A DNA stretch of 64,000 bases from Nocardiopsis sp. FR4 (GTDB taxonomy: Bacteria > Actinomycetota > Actinomycetes > Streptosporangiales > Streptosporangiaceae). Made by a program: the position numbers and the translations under genes. Positions 52,373 through 60,652 of this stretch are shown here, in pieces (the stretch's first letter is position 1; each line of letters begins with the position of its first letter). The notes under the pieces were generated by a model, which had not been told where the DNA came from, searched no databases, and saw only the letters and a program-made list of their open reading frames with translations. Where the stretch lies: positions 124,001 through 188,000 of the forward strand of contig NZ_VWVV01000003.1 of NCBI RefSeq assembly GCF_009830945.1. The letters run 5' to 3'.

Positions 52373-53062
52373 ATGCACTCGAACGAGGGAACGGGCGGAC
52401 CCGGGAAGGCTGAACAGCTGACCAGAAGCGCCCGAGAGGCGGCCGGAGAGGTCGCGTCCACGGCCGGAGAGCAGGCACGCTCCCTCGCCGGCGAGGCCCG
52501 TTCGGAAGCCGCACACGTCGCGGAGGACGTCCAGTCGCGGCTGCGGGAGGAGGCCAGGGAACAGACCCGGCGCACCTCGCAGAACCTACGCGAGTGGTCC
52601 GACGAGCTTTCGTCCATGGCGGACCAGGGGTCTCCCGGTTCGCCGGTGGGCGACGTCGTGCGCCAGGTGGCCCAGGGCGGGCAGAGCGCCGCCGACTTCC
52701 TGGATGAGCGGGGAATCGAGGGCCTGGTCGAGGAGACCAAGGAGTTCGCCCGACGCAGGCCGGTGGCCTTCCTGGCCGGTGCCGTGCTCGCCGGGTTCGT
52801 GGTCGGGCGCGCGATCAAGGCGTCGTCGGCCGTCTCCGACCAGACCGGGAACGGTCAGCCCGAGGCGCTCGGACCCGATGAGCGGACGCCGATGCCGCGT
52901 CAGGGCGACACCGCGACCGACGACGTGGCCGCGCGGTTCCACCGCCCGGAGATGTCCCGTCCCGAGGCGAGCGGGTACGAGTCGCCCGGATACGGCACGC
53001 CGCTGTCGAACGATCCCACACCGCCGCCCGCCGACCCCGGTACGCCGGGGCGGCCGTACTGA
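52373..53062 (+). CDS. Apolipoprotein-like/YtxH-type stress protein with single membrane segment
   Basis: This 229-residue protein has an N-terminal 110-residue amphipathic helical region rich in Ala, Glu, Arg and Gln (AREAAGEVASTAGEQARSLA), a hydrophobic segment at about 137-155 (RRPVAFLAGAVLAGFVVGRA) and a Pro/Gly-rich disordered tail. It is similar in style to small stress proteins found with DUF1469 and DUF3618 genes. GGAGG lies 7 bp before the ATG. It is the first gene of the cluster, with a SigB-like promoter; its molecular role is unknown. Confidence 0.8.
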   Translation: MHSNEGTGGPGKAEQLTRSAREAAGEVASTAGEQARSLAGEARSEAAHVAEDVQSRLREEAREQTRRTSQNLREWSDELSSMADQGSPGSPVGDVVRQVAQGGQSAADFLDERGIEGLVEETKEFARRRPVAFLAGAVLAGFVVGRAIKASSAVSDQTGNGQPEALGPDERTPMPRQGDTATDDVAARFHRPEMSRPEASGYESPGYGTPLSNDPTPPPADPGTPGRPY

Positions 53063-53072
53063 GGGAGGCCAC

Positions 53073-53483
53073 ATGGCGACAGCTCCGGAGAGACCGACGC
53101 GCGGGGAGGACCGCTCCTTCTCCGAACTGCTGGGTGAGGTGACCGGCGACCTCCAGACACTGTTCCGGCAGGAGATCGCCCTGGCCAAGGCCGAGCTCCG
53201 CGAAGAGGGGGTCAAGGCCGGGAAGGCCGCGGGCCTGCTCAGCGGGGCCGGACTCGCCGCCTACACGGCGGTGCTGCTGCTCAGCCTCGCCGTCGTGTTC
53301 GGGCTGGCGGAACTCATCGGCCCGGCCTGGGCCGCGCTGCTCGTGGCCCTGCTGTGGGCCATCGCCGCCGCGGTCCTGTTCTCCTCGGGCCGCAAGCGGA
53401 TGCGCGAGGTCTCGCCCAAACCCGAACGCACCATAGAGACGCTGAAGGAGGATGTCCAATGGGCGAAACACCCGACCAGATAA
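53073..53483 (+). CDS. DUF1469 (phage-holin-superfamily-III-like) membrane protein
   Basis: This 136-residue protein starts with the family helix (SFSELLGEVTGDLQTLFRQE, then IALAKAELREEGVKAG), followed by two membrane helices (GLLSGAGLAAYTAVLLLSLA; AALLVALLWAIAAAVLF) and a short charged tail. Despite the holin-like name these are chromosomal envelope proteins. The gene overlaps the DUF3618 gene by 25 bp, indicating tight coupling. The ATG has GAGGGAGG upstream. Confidence 0.92.
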   Translation: MATAPERPTRGEDRSFSELLGEVTGDLQTLFRQEIALAKAELREEGVKAGKAAGLLSGAGLAAYTAVLLLSLAVVFGLAELIGPAWAALLVALLWAIAAAVLFSSGRKRMREVSPKPERTIETLKEDVQWAKHPTR

Positions 53484-54022
53484 GGCAGGACATCGACCGG
53501 ACCCGCACCGAGTTGGTCCACGACACCGACCGACTCGTGGACCGAGCCCGCCCCGGCAGCATCGCGCATCGGGGCACCCGGCGGGTCCGGGACAGGGGCC
53601 GTCGGCTGAGGGAGCGGGTCATGGGTGTCACACACTCGCGCGGGGAGATGTCCGGGCAGGTCCGGCACACCGCTGACATGGCCAGGTCGGTGCCGGAGCG
53701 GGCCGTGCGCCAGACCCAGGGCAGCCCCATCGCCGCCGGGCTGATCGCCTTCGGCGCCGGTCTGCTGGCCGCCTCGGTCATCTCCGAGAGCCGTGCCGAG
53801 CAGAGGGCCGCCCAGCGCGTGAGCGAACGCGCCGGAGAGGCGATGGAACCGGTCCGGCGTGCGATGGCGGAGTCCGCCGGCCACGTGAAGGAACAGGCGG
53901 CGGAGTCCGCGCGGTCCGCGGGCGAACACCTCAAGGGCAGTGCCACCGAGGCCGCGCAGACCACCGGTGAGCACGCCCGGCACGAGGCCAAGTCGGCCGC
54001 CGACGAGATGCGCGGTTCCTGA
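53459..54022 (+). CDS. DUF3618-family protein
   Basis: This 187-residue protein has the diagnostic N-terminus MGETPDQIRQDIDRTRTELV. A hydrophobic segment at about 96-112 (GSPIAAGLIAFGAGLLAASV) is followed by an alanine-rich amphipathic helix. The DUF1469-DUF3618 gene order is a common pair in actinobacteria, linked to envelope or osmotic stress. The start lies inside the DUF1469 gene, preceded by GAAGGAGG. Confidence 0.92.
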   Translation: MGETPDQIRQDIDRTRTELVHDTDRLVDRARPGSIAHRGTRRVRDRGRRLRERVMGVTHSRGEMSGQVRHTADMARSVPERAVRQTQGSPIAAGLIAFGAGLLAASVISESRAEQRAAQRVSERAGEAMEPVRRAMAESAGHVKEQAAESARSAGEHLKGSATEAAQTTGEHARHEAKSAADEMRGS

Positions 54023-54170
54023 TCCCGCCATGCGTTTCCACCGGTTCGCGCCGGTCCGTCACCGCTGAGCCGGTGGCGGACCGGCATGTGAGAGGGCGGG
54101 AACCGACGACCGTCCGGCTCCCGCCCGCCGCCCGGTCCGCCCCGGGGAGAAGCCAGGGAAGGAGCAGACG

Positions 54171-55235
54171 ATGGTGGAACGTGACCCCGGCAGAGCGCGT
54201 GAGCGGGGCTCGACCCGTGAGGAGGCCGACGCACCGACCGACATGCCCGCCACCTCCTGGTGGGCCTCCCTGCGCCGGGCCGTGAAGGAGTTCCGGTCCG
54301 ACGGTCTGGCCGACCTCTCCGCCGGCCTCACCTACTACGCGATCCTGTCCGTCTTCCCGGCGCTCTTCGTGCTGGTGTCCCTGCTCGGCCTCGCGGGCCC
54401 CCAGGCGACGCGGTTCCTGACCGAGAACGTCGCGGGGACGATGCCCGCCGACATCGGCGGGCTCCTGACGACGGCGATCCAGAACCTGCAGGGCAACCAG
54501 GCGGCGGCCGGGATCTTCGGTCTGGTCAGCCTCGCGGTGGCCCTGTGGTCGGCCTCCGGCTACGTCGCGGCCTTCATGCGCGCCTCCAACGTCGTCTACG
54601 ACGTTCCCGAGGGTCGGCCCATCTGGAAGACGCTGCCCATCCGGGTCGGCGTCACCCTGCTGATGGTCGTGCTGCTGAGCCTGACGGTGGTCGGCGTCAT
54701 CCTCACGGGCGGCGTGGCGGAGTGGCTCGGGAACCTGCTGGGACTCGGGCCGATCGTGGTGACGGTCTGGGACATCGCCAAGTGGCCGGTGCTGCTGTTC
54801 ATGGTGGTGTTCATGATCGCGCTCCTGTACTGGGCCTCGCCCAACGCCAGGCGAGGGTTCCGGTGGGTCAGCCCCGGGAGCGTCCTGGCGATCGTGCTGT
54901 GGATGCTCGCCTCCGCCGCCTTCGCCCTCTACGTCGCCAACTTCGCCTCCTACGGCAGAACCTACGGCAGCTTGGCGACGGTGGTCATCTTCCTCGTGTG
55001 GCTGTGGATCACCAACATCGCGATCCTGTTCGGCGAGGAGCTCAACGCCGAGATCGAGCGCGGACGCGCCATCTCCGGCGGGCTCCCCGAGGACGAGGAG
55101 CCCTACGTCGAGTTGCGCGACGAGCCCAAGGAGAGGCAGGGGAGCCACAAGGAGGAGCGCGGGCGCGAGGGGAGCGTGCCGCGTCAGGGGAACCGCGAGG
55201 AGGAGGGGCAGCACCGGGGGCAGCACCGCTACTGA
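54171..55235 (+). CDS. YihY/virulence-factor BrkB-family membrane protein
   Basis: This 354-residue protein has six membrane helices and the family segments DLSAGLTYYAILSVFPAL, ASGYVAAFMRASNVVYDV, PGSVLAIVLWMLASAAFALY and FGEELNAEIERGR. A hydrophilic, highly charged tail of about 50 residues follows. The family is misnamed as ribonuclease BN in older databases and is thought to be a transporter. It likely belongs to the stress cluster; the gap to the DUF3618 gene is 148 bp. Confidence 0.93.
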   Translation: MVERDPGRARERGSTREEADAPTDMPATSWWASLRRAVKEFRSDGLADLSAGLTYYAILSVFPALFVLVSLLGLAGPQATRFLTENVAGTMPADIGGLLTTAIQNLQGNQAAAGIFGLVSLAVALWSASGYVAAFMRASNVVYDVPEGRPIWKTLPIRVGVTLLMVVLLSLTVVGVILTGGVAEWLGNLLGLGPIVVTVWDIAKWPVLLFMVVFMIALLYWASPNARRGFRWVSPGSVLAIVLWMLASAAFALYVANFASYGRTYGSLATVVIFLVWLWITNIAILFGEELNAEIERGRAISGGLPEDEEPYVELRDEPKERQGSHKEERGREGSVPRQGNREEEGQHRGQHRY

Positions 55236-55266
55236 GCTCCTCGCGGCCGGTACCGGGGTTCTCGGC

Positions 55267-55306
55267 GGGTCCCCGGTGCGGAAGACGTCTTCCGCACCGG
55301 GGACCC
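55267..55306. terminator. 40-bp perfect palindrome
   Basis: GGGTCCCCGGTGCGGAAGA, central CG, and the exact complement, 31 bp after the YihY stop. It is the longest uninterrupted palindrome noticed in the window and most likely a terminator. The rest of the 377-bp gap to the convergent gene holds only a second hairpin at 55526-55559. Confidence 0.7.
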
Positions 55307-55525
55307 CGTCGTGTCCGGGTCGCCTGGGCGCGTCCCGGGAGGGGCGGTCCCGGGCGGCGGGGGAGGAACAGCCGTGCGGGGAAGGCCCCGGGGTGCGGCC
55401 GGTGACCCGGAAGGGGGCGGCCCGCTGTCCGAGAGGGGCCGCGGCCTGGGAGCCGCCGGGAGCGCGTGGGGATCGTCGGGCACATGAGGGGGTCCGCGTA
55501 CGTGCGGGGGTCCGGGTACAGGCGA

Positions 55526-55559
55526 GGGCCCGGGGCGGCTGTCGCGCCGCCCCGGGCCC
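55526..55559 (-). terminator. Terminator of the minus-strand small-protein operon
   Basis: A 14-bp stem GGGCCCGGGGCGGC with its complement and a six-base loop, 53 bp downstream of the minus-strand stop. Confidence 0.65.
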
Positions 55560-55612
55560 CGGTTCCGCATCTTCCGGGTCCGGTCCGAGAGGGCCGCCCC
55601 CGCCGAGGGCGG

Positions 55613-56176
55613 TCAGGCGCTGGCGAGCAGGCGCTCCACGAAGGAGCGGTAGTCGCGCAGGGCCACCCGGAGCGACTCGGTGTCGGCGGTGTCCGCCGCG
55701 CCCGCGCCGCTCCACGAGGAGCGCAGCACCGAGCGCCGCGCCTCGATCTCCGAGACCACGGCCGCCGCGACCTCCTCGGCCAGGGTGTCCGCCTCCCGCA
55801 CGGCCCGCGCGGGGTCGTCGACGAACCCGCCCTGCACCGTGGTCCAGCGTTCGCGGACCTCACCGGGGTCCACGCCGCGCGGCCGCGGGCTCCACTCCTG
55901 GCCGCCGGAGCGGCCGGTGTCGGACCCGGCCTGGCGCGGCACGGAGCCGCGGCCGGTCCCGCCCGCCGCGGCCCGGCGCTCGGCCTCACGGCGGTCGTCC
56001 GCGACCACCGTGTCGTCGCCCGCGGACCCGCCGGGGGCGTCGGCCACCTCGGCGTCGACCGCCACCGGTCCCGGCGCGGTCGCTCCGGTCGTTCCCGCGT
56101 CCTCATAGCCGTCACGCGCGTGCGCGCTCCGGCCCGTTCGGTGTTCGGGGGTTCCCATGTCGTCCGATCTGGTCAT
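55613..56176 (-). CDS. Hypothetical protein with FVDDP-type domain
   Basis: This 187-residue soluble protein has a disordered, acidic N-terminal 100 residues. Residues 105-187 form a helical domain beginning VRERWTTVQGGFVDDPARAV and ending RDYRSFVERLLA. The same block occurs in the product of the upstream gene. The start overlaps the stop of that gene. It is not recognised as a named family beyond this shared domain. Confidence 0.75.
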   Translation of the reverse strand: MTRSDDMGTPEHRTGRSAHARDGYEDAGTTGATAPGPVAVDAEVADAPGGSAGDDTVVADDRREAERRAAAGGTGRGSVPRQAGSDTGRSGGQEWSPRPRGVDPGEVRERWTTVQGGFVDDPARAVREADTLAEEVAAAVVSEIEARRSVLRSSWSGAGAADTADTESLRVALRDYRSFVERLLASA

Positions 56177-56820
56177 CGGGCCTCCTCCGTTCCGTTGCCC
56201 GGAGAGGACCGTCGTGCCGGGTCCGAAGTGGTGGCGCCGACCTTCGGCAGACCGCCCACGAGGGCGTCCACCAGGCCGCGGTAGGCCACCAGTTCCTCAC
56301 GCATGTGCTCGGTTCCGCTCGGGTCCGCGGCGGGTCTGGCGGCCTGCGCGCGGCGGTACCGGGCGACCGCGCGGGGGTGCTCCACCGACAGTTCCCTGAC
56401 CCGCTGCTCGAAGGCCTGGTCGGGGTCGCCGGTGGTGCGGACCTCGGGGTAACCGAGGTCCGCCATGGCGGACTCCACCACGCGGCGCGCGTTCCTGATG
56501 GCGCGGACGGGGTCGTCCACGAACTCCTGCTGGACCGAGGACCACGCCACCGAGTGTGCCTCCCGCTCCCGGGAGGTGAGCTCGCGGAGCCTCAGGTTGT
56601 CGTGTCGGCGGAGCCGCTCGGACAGGTCGCGTTCCGCGGCGCCCTTGTCGCCGTGCACTTCCACGGCGTGGTCGTACTCCGGCCCGAACCGCTTCTTGAG
56701 CTGTGCGGTGCGCCGAGCCGGACGGCGCGAGGAGAACACGGCGAACGCGATCACGGCGGCGATGACGACGACCGCCACTACTACGGCGATGATGATGGTT
56801 GTGGTATCCACGGGGGGCAC
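56173..56820 (-). CDS. Membrane-anchored hypothetical protein with FVDDP-type domain
   Basis: This 215-residue protein has an N-terminal membrane helix (TTTIIIAVVVAVVVIAAVIA), a charged helical segment (LKKRFGPEYDHAVEVHGDKG) and the block AWSSVQQEFVDDPVRAIRNA, which the downstream protein also carries. Such proteins are widespread, uncharacterised secreted or membrane proteins in actinobacteria. A SigB-like promoter lies upstream, and it is coupled to the next gene by an ATGA overlap. Confidence 0.8.
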   Translation of the reverse strand: MPPVDTTTIIIAVVVAVVVIAAVIAFAVFSSRRPARRTAQLKKRFGPEYDHAVEVHGDKGAAERDLSERLRRHDNLRLRELTSREREAHSVAWSSVQQEFVDDPVRAIRNARRVVESAMADLGYPEVRTTGDPDQAFEQRVRELSVEHPRAVARYRRAQAARPAADPSGTEHMREELVAYRGLVDALVGGLPKVGATTSDPARRSSPGNGTEEAR

Positions 56821-56836
56821 CTCCTGTTGGCCCCCA

Positions 56837-56861
56837 CTGCCCCGGAGTTGCGCCCCGAAAC
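56837..56861 (-). promoter_or_regulatory. SigB/SigF-like promoter of the minus-strand small-protein operon
   Basis: On the minus strand: GTTT (56861-56858), a 15-bp spacer and GGGCAG (56842-56837), 16 bp before the ATG. The 16-bp leader includes AGGAGG. Confidence 0.55.
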
Positions 56862-57077
56862 GCTCTCGTGGTAGGGCCGCCGCTTCCGGCCCCGTCCGCG
56901 AGGTGCTCCGGGCCCGTCGCGCCTCGTTCGCAGCTCACGCACAGGGGCTCGCGGCCGCGTGTGAGGCTGGCTTCCCACGCTTCCGGTGCCGCTCCGCGAA
57001 CGCCGCCCGTCCGCAGGTCCAGTCGGCCGGGGGAGACGGTGTCCACCGTGCGCCAGCCCCGATGTGAGCGGACGGCA

Positions 57078-57339
57078 CTACCGGTGCCAGGGCCCAGGCC
57101 CGGTGGACTCACGCCACAGGATCCGGTTGAGCGGTGTGCGCGAGGTCGCGGGCTCGGTGCCGCGGACCGCGGCGACCAGGCGATCCATGGCGCCGCCGCC
57201 CAGCCGCTCCAGGTCCACGTCGACCGTGGTCAGGGAGGGGGAGAGGTAGGCGCCCACCGGGTTGTTGTCCCATCCCGTCACGCTGAGGTCGCCCGGCACG
57301 CTCCAGCCGCGGTCCATGGCCGCACGCACCCAGCGCTGG
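57078..57339 (-). pseudogene. C-terminal remnant of a LacI-family regulator
   Basis: About 85 codons of a LacI repressor C-terminus remain (QRWVRAAMDRGWSVPGDLSV, TGWDNNPVGAYLSPSLTTVD, ERLGGGAMDRL, RILWRESTG) up to a TAG stop. Everything upstream, including the DNA-binding domain, is gone. Reading further back crosses into antisense integrase sequence at the palindrome CCAGCGCTGG (57330-57339). It lies 217 bp from the minus-strand small-protein operon's promoter. Confidence 0.8.
57330..57339. repeat. Palindromic junction between LacI and integrase remnants
   Basis: CCAGCGCTGG encodes QRW in both directions: it is the last recognisable codon group of the minus-strand LacI remnant and the first of the plus-strand integrase remnant. 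It marks the recombination or deletion junction. Confidence 0.55.
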
Positions 57340-58352
57340 CTGACGCTCAAGGAGGCGGAGATCGCACAGGGGGACTGGTTCGCCCCCGAGGCCGGTGCCC
57401 TGCCCTTCGGTGAGTACGCGGCCGAGTGGATCGAGCACCGTGACCTGACGCGCAAGACCCGGCGCACCTATGAGGACCTGCTCCGCCTCCACCTGGCTCC
57501 GACGTTCGGCACCATGCTCCTGAGCGAGATCAAGGAGGCCGACATCCGCCGCTGGCGCTCCTCCCGGCTCCGGCGCAAGAGGGGAAAGGCCCAGGTGCCC
57601 AAGGCGTACCGGCTCATGCGGGCGGTACTGAACACCGCCGTCAAGGACAGGCTGATCCGCGAGAATCCCTGCCAGATCGACGGCGCGGGCTTGGAGGAGA
57701 CCGAGGAACGCCCGGTGCTGTCGGTGGCCGAGGTCTTCGAGCTGGCCGAGGCGATCAAACCGCGGTACCGGGCGCTGGTGCTGCTGGCGACGTTCGGCAG
57801 TCTGCGATGGGGAGAGCTGGCGGGCCGCGCCGCCGACACCCCGATCTGGACAGGCGGACTGTGACCGTGCGCGAGACGGTCTCGGACGTGGGAGGGCTCT
57901 ACAGGGGCAGGCCCAAGTCCCGGGCGGGCCACCGGACGGTGTCCCTTCCTGAACTGGTCGTTCCGGACCTGCGCCGCCACCTGGACGAGTACTCGGCACC
58001 CGAGCCGGACGGGTTCGTGTTCGTCGGCGTACGCGGCAACCAGCTCCGACGGGGCAACTTCACGAAGTACTGGGCCGACGCCTGCGCGGCCGTGGGCCTG
58101 GAGGACGTCCACCTCCACGACCTTCGGCACACCGGCAACACCTACGCGGCCGAGGCCGGTGCCTCCGTGCGTGAACTCATGCGGCGGATGGGGCACTCCA
58201 GTGCCCGCGCGGCGATGATCTACCTCCACGCGCGCGACGAACGCGAACGTGAGATCGCGGACCGTCTGGGGGAGAGGGTGGCCGAGGAGCTGAGGGCGAA
58301 CCGGGCCGAGGGGGACGGGGACGAACCGTCCTCCACAGGTGCCCGTCGCTGA
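57331..58352 (+). pseudogene. Tyrosine-recombinase (phage integrase) remnant, N-truncated and frameshifted
   Basis: The sequence starts inside the family (QRWLTLKEAEIAQGDW), so the N-terminal arm-binding domain is missing. The core-binding domain is intact to LLATFGSLRWGELAG. A one-base indel near 57825-57835 then shifts the frame; reading continues in another frame with DLDRRTVTVRETVSDVGGLY, then HDLRHTGNTYAAEAGASVRE and MGHSSARAAMIYLH (R..HxxR...Y signature). The gene is therefore dead. It lies on the 3' side of tRNA-Gly, the usual position for an integrase beside its attachment site. Confidence 0.85.
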
Positions 58353-58468
58353 GGTCGGCGTCCGCGCGTGTGGCACGTATGTGGCACGGACCTCGGCCCA
58401 GACCCCCGGAAAGCAGTGCGGCCAGGTGTTCGGAAAACCCCGAACGACCTGGCCGTCTGTGTGTCTGG

Positions 58469-58539
58469 AGCGGATGACGGGAATCGAACCCGCGTTATCA
58501 GCTTGGGAAGCTGAAGTTCTACCATTGAACTACATCCGC
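58469..58539 (-). tRNA. tRNA-Gly (CCC)
   Basis: The 71-nt cloverleaf has acceptor GCGGATG pairing with CATCCGC, D arm GTTCAATGGTAGAAC, anticodon stem TCAGC/GCTGA with loop TTCCCAA (anticodon CCC) and T arm GCGGGTTCGATTCCCGT. CCA is not encoded. The integrase remnant lies beyond its 3' end, so the tRNA 3' half was probably the attachment site of a lost integrative element. Confidence 0.95.
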
Positions 58540-58677
58540 GTGGCACCGCCGGGAGTACCGGCTGGCGACGCATGTCATCCTAGCCCAACTCCGGGTCCCG
58601 TGGGCAAGTCGGCGCGGAGCTCCGCACCCCAGGGGCGCCCGACTACCGTGCGTTGCCCCAGGCGGTAGGTTCGGAGC

Positions 58678-59253
58678 GTGCTGCTCTCCGATCGCGATAT
58701 CAGGTCCGAAATCGACGCCGGGCGGGTCCGGATCGACCCCTTCGACCCCGGCCTCGTCCAACCCTCCAGCATCGACGTACGGCTGGACCGCTTCTTCCGG
58801 GTGTTCGAGAACCACAAGTACCCGCACATCGACCCCTCGGCCGAACAGCCGGACCTCACCCGGCTGGTCGAGACCGACGGCGAGGAGGCCTTCATCCTCC
58901 ACCCGGGCGAGTTCGTGCTGGCGTCGACCTACGAGGTCGTCAGCCTTCCCGACGACATCGCCAGCAGACTGGAGGGCAAGAGCTCCCTGGGGCGCCTGGG
59001 GCTGCTCACCCACTCCACCGCGGGGTTCATCGACCCCGGCTTCTCCGGGCACGTGACCCTGGAGCTGTCCAACGTGGCCACTCTGCCGATCAAGCTCTAC
59101 CCGGGCATGAAGATCGGCCAGCTGTGCATGTTCCGCCTCTCCTCGCCCGCCGAGCACCCCTACGGTTCGGCCGGGTACGGCTCCCGCTACCAGGGCCAGC
59201 GCGGACCGACCCCCTCCAGGTCGCACCAGAACTTCACCCGCGCCCGGATCTAG
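58678..59253 (+). CDS. dcd: dCTP deaminase
   Basis: This 191-residue enzyme of pyrimidine deoxynucleotide synthesis deaminates dCTP to dUTP (the bifunctional actinobacterial form also yields dUMP). Conserved blocks are [63 protein letters not shown] and [14 protein letters not shown] 58678 has GGAG 4 bp upstream. Length is normal. It stands alone next to tRNA-Gly, a common actinobacterial arrangement. Confidence 0.96.
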   Translation: MLLSDRDIRSEIDAGRVRIDPFDPGLVQPSSIDVRLDRFFRVFENHKYPHIDPSAEQPDLTRLVETDGEEAFILHPGEFVLASTYEVVSLPDDIASRLEGKSSLGRLGLLTHSTAGFIDPGFSGHVTLELSNVATLPIKLYPGMKIGQLCMFRLSSPAEHPYGSAGYGSRYQGQRGPTPSRSHQNFTRARI

Positions 59254-59632
59254 GGCTACGGTACGGTCATGGACTGCCACGTTCCGTCGTCTGACCTGGG
59301 CTTCTTCTGAGTGTGGCCAAGGTCACGTTTGAAAAGACAGTGGTATAGATCACATATCGCTGTCCGCGGGGGCCGACATCCGCCGTCATAGGTCGACGGA
59401 CCGTTTTTACACGGTTTAAACATGTTATTTGTCGGTGATCTACCGATCTGACCTGTGTGTACACGCCTCGGTAAGGTTGCGCCCCGACGTGAACCAGGTA
59501 GCGGTTCGGCCTCGTGAAGGGGCGCGTACGGGGGCTCTGCGCAAGCCGACTACCTGTGACAACCGCGGGTCGGCGATGGGGCGGACTGCGCCCCGCCGCG
59601 CCACGCGGCCGGGACAGCCCCACGAGGAGACC
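59254..59632 (+). other. 379-bp leader/promoter region of the glycine-betaine transporter operon
   Basis: The left half is unusually AT-rich for this genome (around 59320-59450, with TTTTTACACGGTTTAAAC and ATGTTATTTGTC) and holds short inverted repeats such as CGGT-GATCT-ACCG. This is likely the promoter zone, followed by a long untranslated leader. I looked for riboswitch landmarks and found none I can name. Confidence 0.45.
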
Positions 59633-60652
59633 GTGCCAGCAGTACGCGCAGACCACTTGTACAAGGTGTTCGGCAGACAGTCCAGGGCCGCCGTCGAGCG
59701 GCTCTCGGACGGCAGCCACCGTGACACCATCGCCGACCTCGACGTGACGGCCGCCGTCATCGACGTCTCCTTCGAGGTCGAACCGGGCGAGATCTTCGTC
59801 GTCATGGGCCTGTCCGGATCGGGGAAGTCCACCCTGATCCGGATGCTCAACGGCCTGCTGGAACCCACCGCGGGGACGGTCGAGATCGACGGCGTGGACC
59901 TCACCGGACTCGGCAGGAAGGACCTCCTGAAGCTGCGGGGCGAGAAGATCAGCATGGTCTTCCAGCACTTCGCGCTGCTGCCCCACCGCACGGTCCTGGA
60001 CAACGCCGCCTACGGCCTGGAGCTGCGCGGCATGCCGCGCGCGGAGCGCCACGCCAAGGCCCGCGAGACCCTGGAGCTGGTGGGCCTGGCCGGCTGGGAG
60101 GACAAGTTCCCGCACCAGTTGTCCGGCGGAATGCAGCAGCGCGTCGGCCTGGCCAGGGCCCTGGCCGCCGACACCGACATCATCCTCATGGACGAGGCCT
60201 TCAGCGCCCTGGACCCGCTGATCCGCCGGGACATGCAGACCCAGCTGCTGGAGCTCCAGGCGAGCCTGGGCAAGACCATCGTCTTCATCACGCACGACCT
60301 CAACGAGGCCATGCGCATCGGCGACCGGATCTGCGTGCTCCGCGACGGCCGCGTCGCCCAGGTCGGCACCGCCCAGGAGATCCTCGGGCGGCCCGCCAAC
60401 GACTACGTCGAGCGGTTCATCGAGGACGTCGACCGCACCCGGGTGCTCACGGCGGCCTCGGCCATCGACCCTGAGGCCCCCGCGGACTCCTCGGCGCCCG
60501 AGGTCGGCGCCGACACCCCGGTCGCCGACCTGTACGCCAGCGCCGCCGCCTCCGACCGCCTCCGGGTGGTCGCCGAGGACGGCAGCGTCCTGGGCGCGGT
60601 GACGCGCGAGTCGGTGCTCGCCGCGCTCGCGACCGGAAGGGAGACGTCGTGA
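59633..60652 (+). CDS. Glycine betaine/proline ABC transporter ATP-binding protein (ProV/OpuAA-like)
   Basis: This 339-residue ATPase has the ProV-type N-terminus (ADHLYKVFGRQSRAAVERL), Walker A GLSGSGKST, signature LSGGMQQRVGLARALA, Walker B IILMDEAFSALDPLIRRDMQ and H-loop FITHD. A C-terminal CBS-like regulatory segment follows. GTG 59633 is chosen for GAGGAGA just upstream; the open frame further upstream looks non-coding. It is coupled to the permease gene by GTGA. It would drive uptake of compatible solutes under osmotic stress. Confidence 0.94.
   Translation: MPAVRADHLYKVFGRQSRAAVERLSDGSHRDTIADLDVTAAVIDVSFEVEPGEIFVVMGLSGSGKSTLIRMLNGLLEPTAGTVEIDGVDLTGLGRKDLLKLRGEKISMVFQHFALLPHRTVLDNAAYGLELRGMPRAERHAKARETLELVGLAGWEDKFPHQLSGGMQQRVGLARALAADTDIILMDEAFSALDPLIRRDMQTQLLELQASLGKTIVFITHDLNEAMRIGDRICVLRDGRVAQVGTAQEILGRPANDYVERFIEDVDRTRVLTAASAIDPEAPADSSAPEVGADTPVADLYASAAASDRLRVVAEDGSVLGAVTRESVLAALATGRETS

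Noticed and set aside
59429..59632. Upstream extension of the betaine ATPase gene
   Set aside because: The extension is basic and unlike ProV N-termini; GTG 59633 with GAGGAGA upstream starts at the conserved region.
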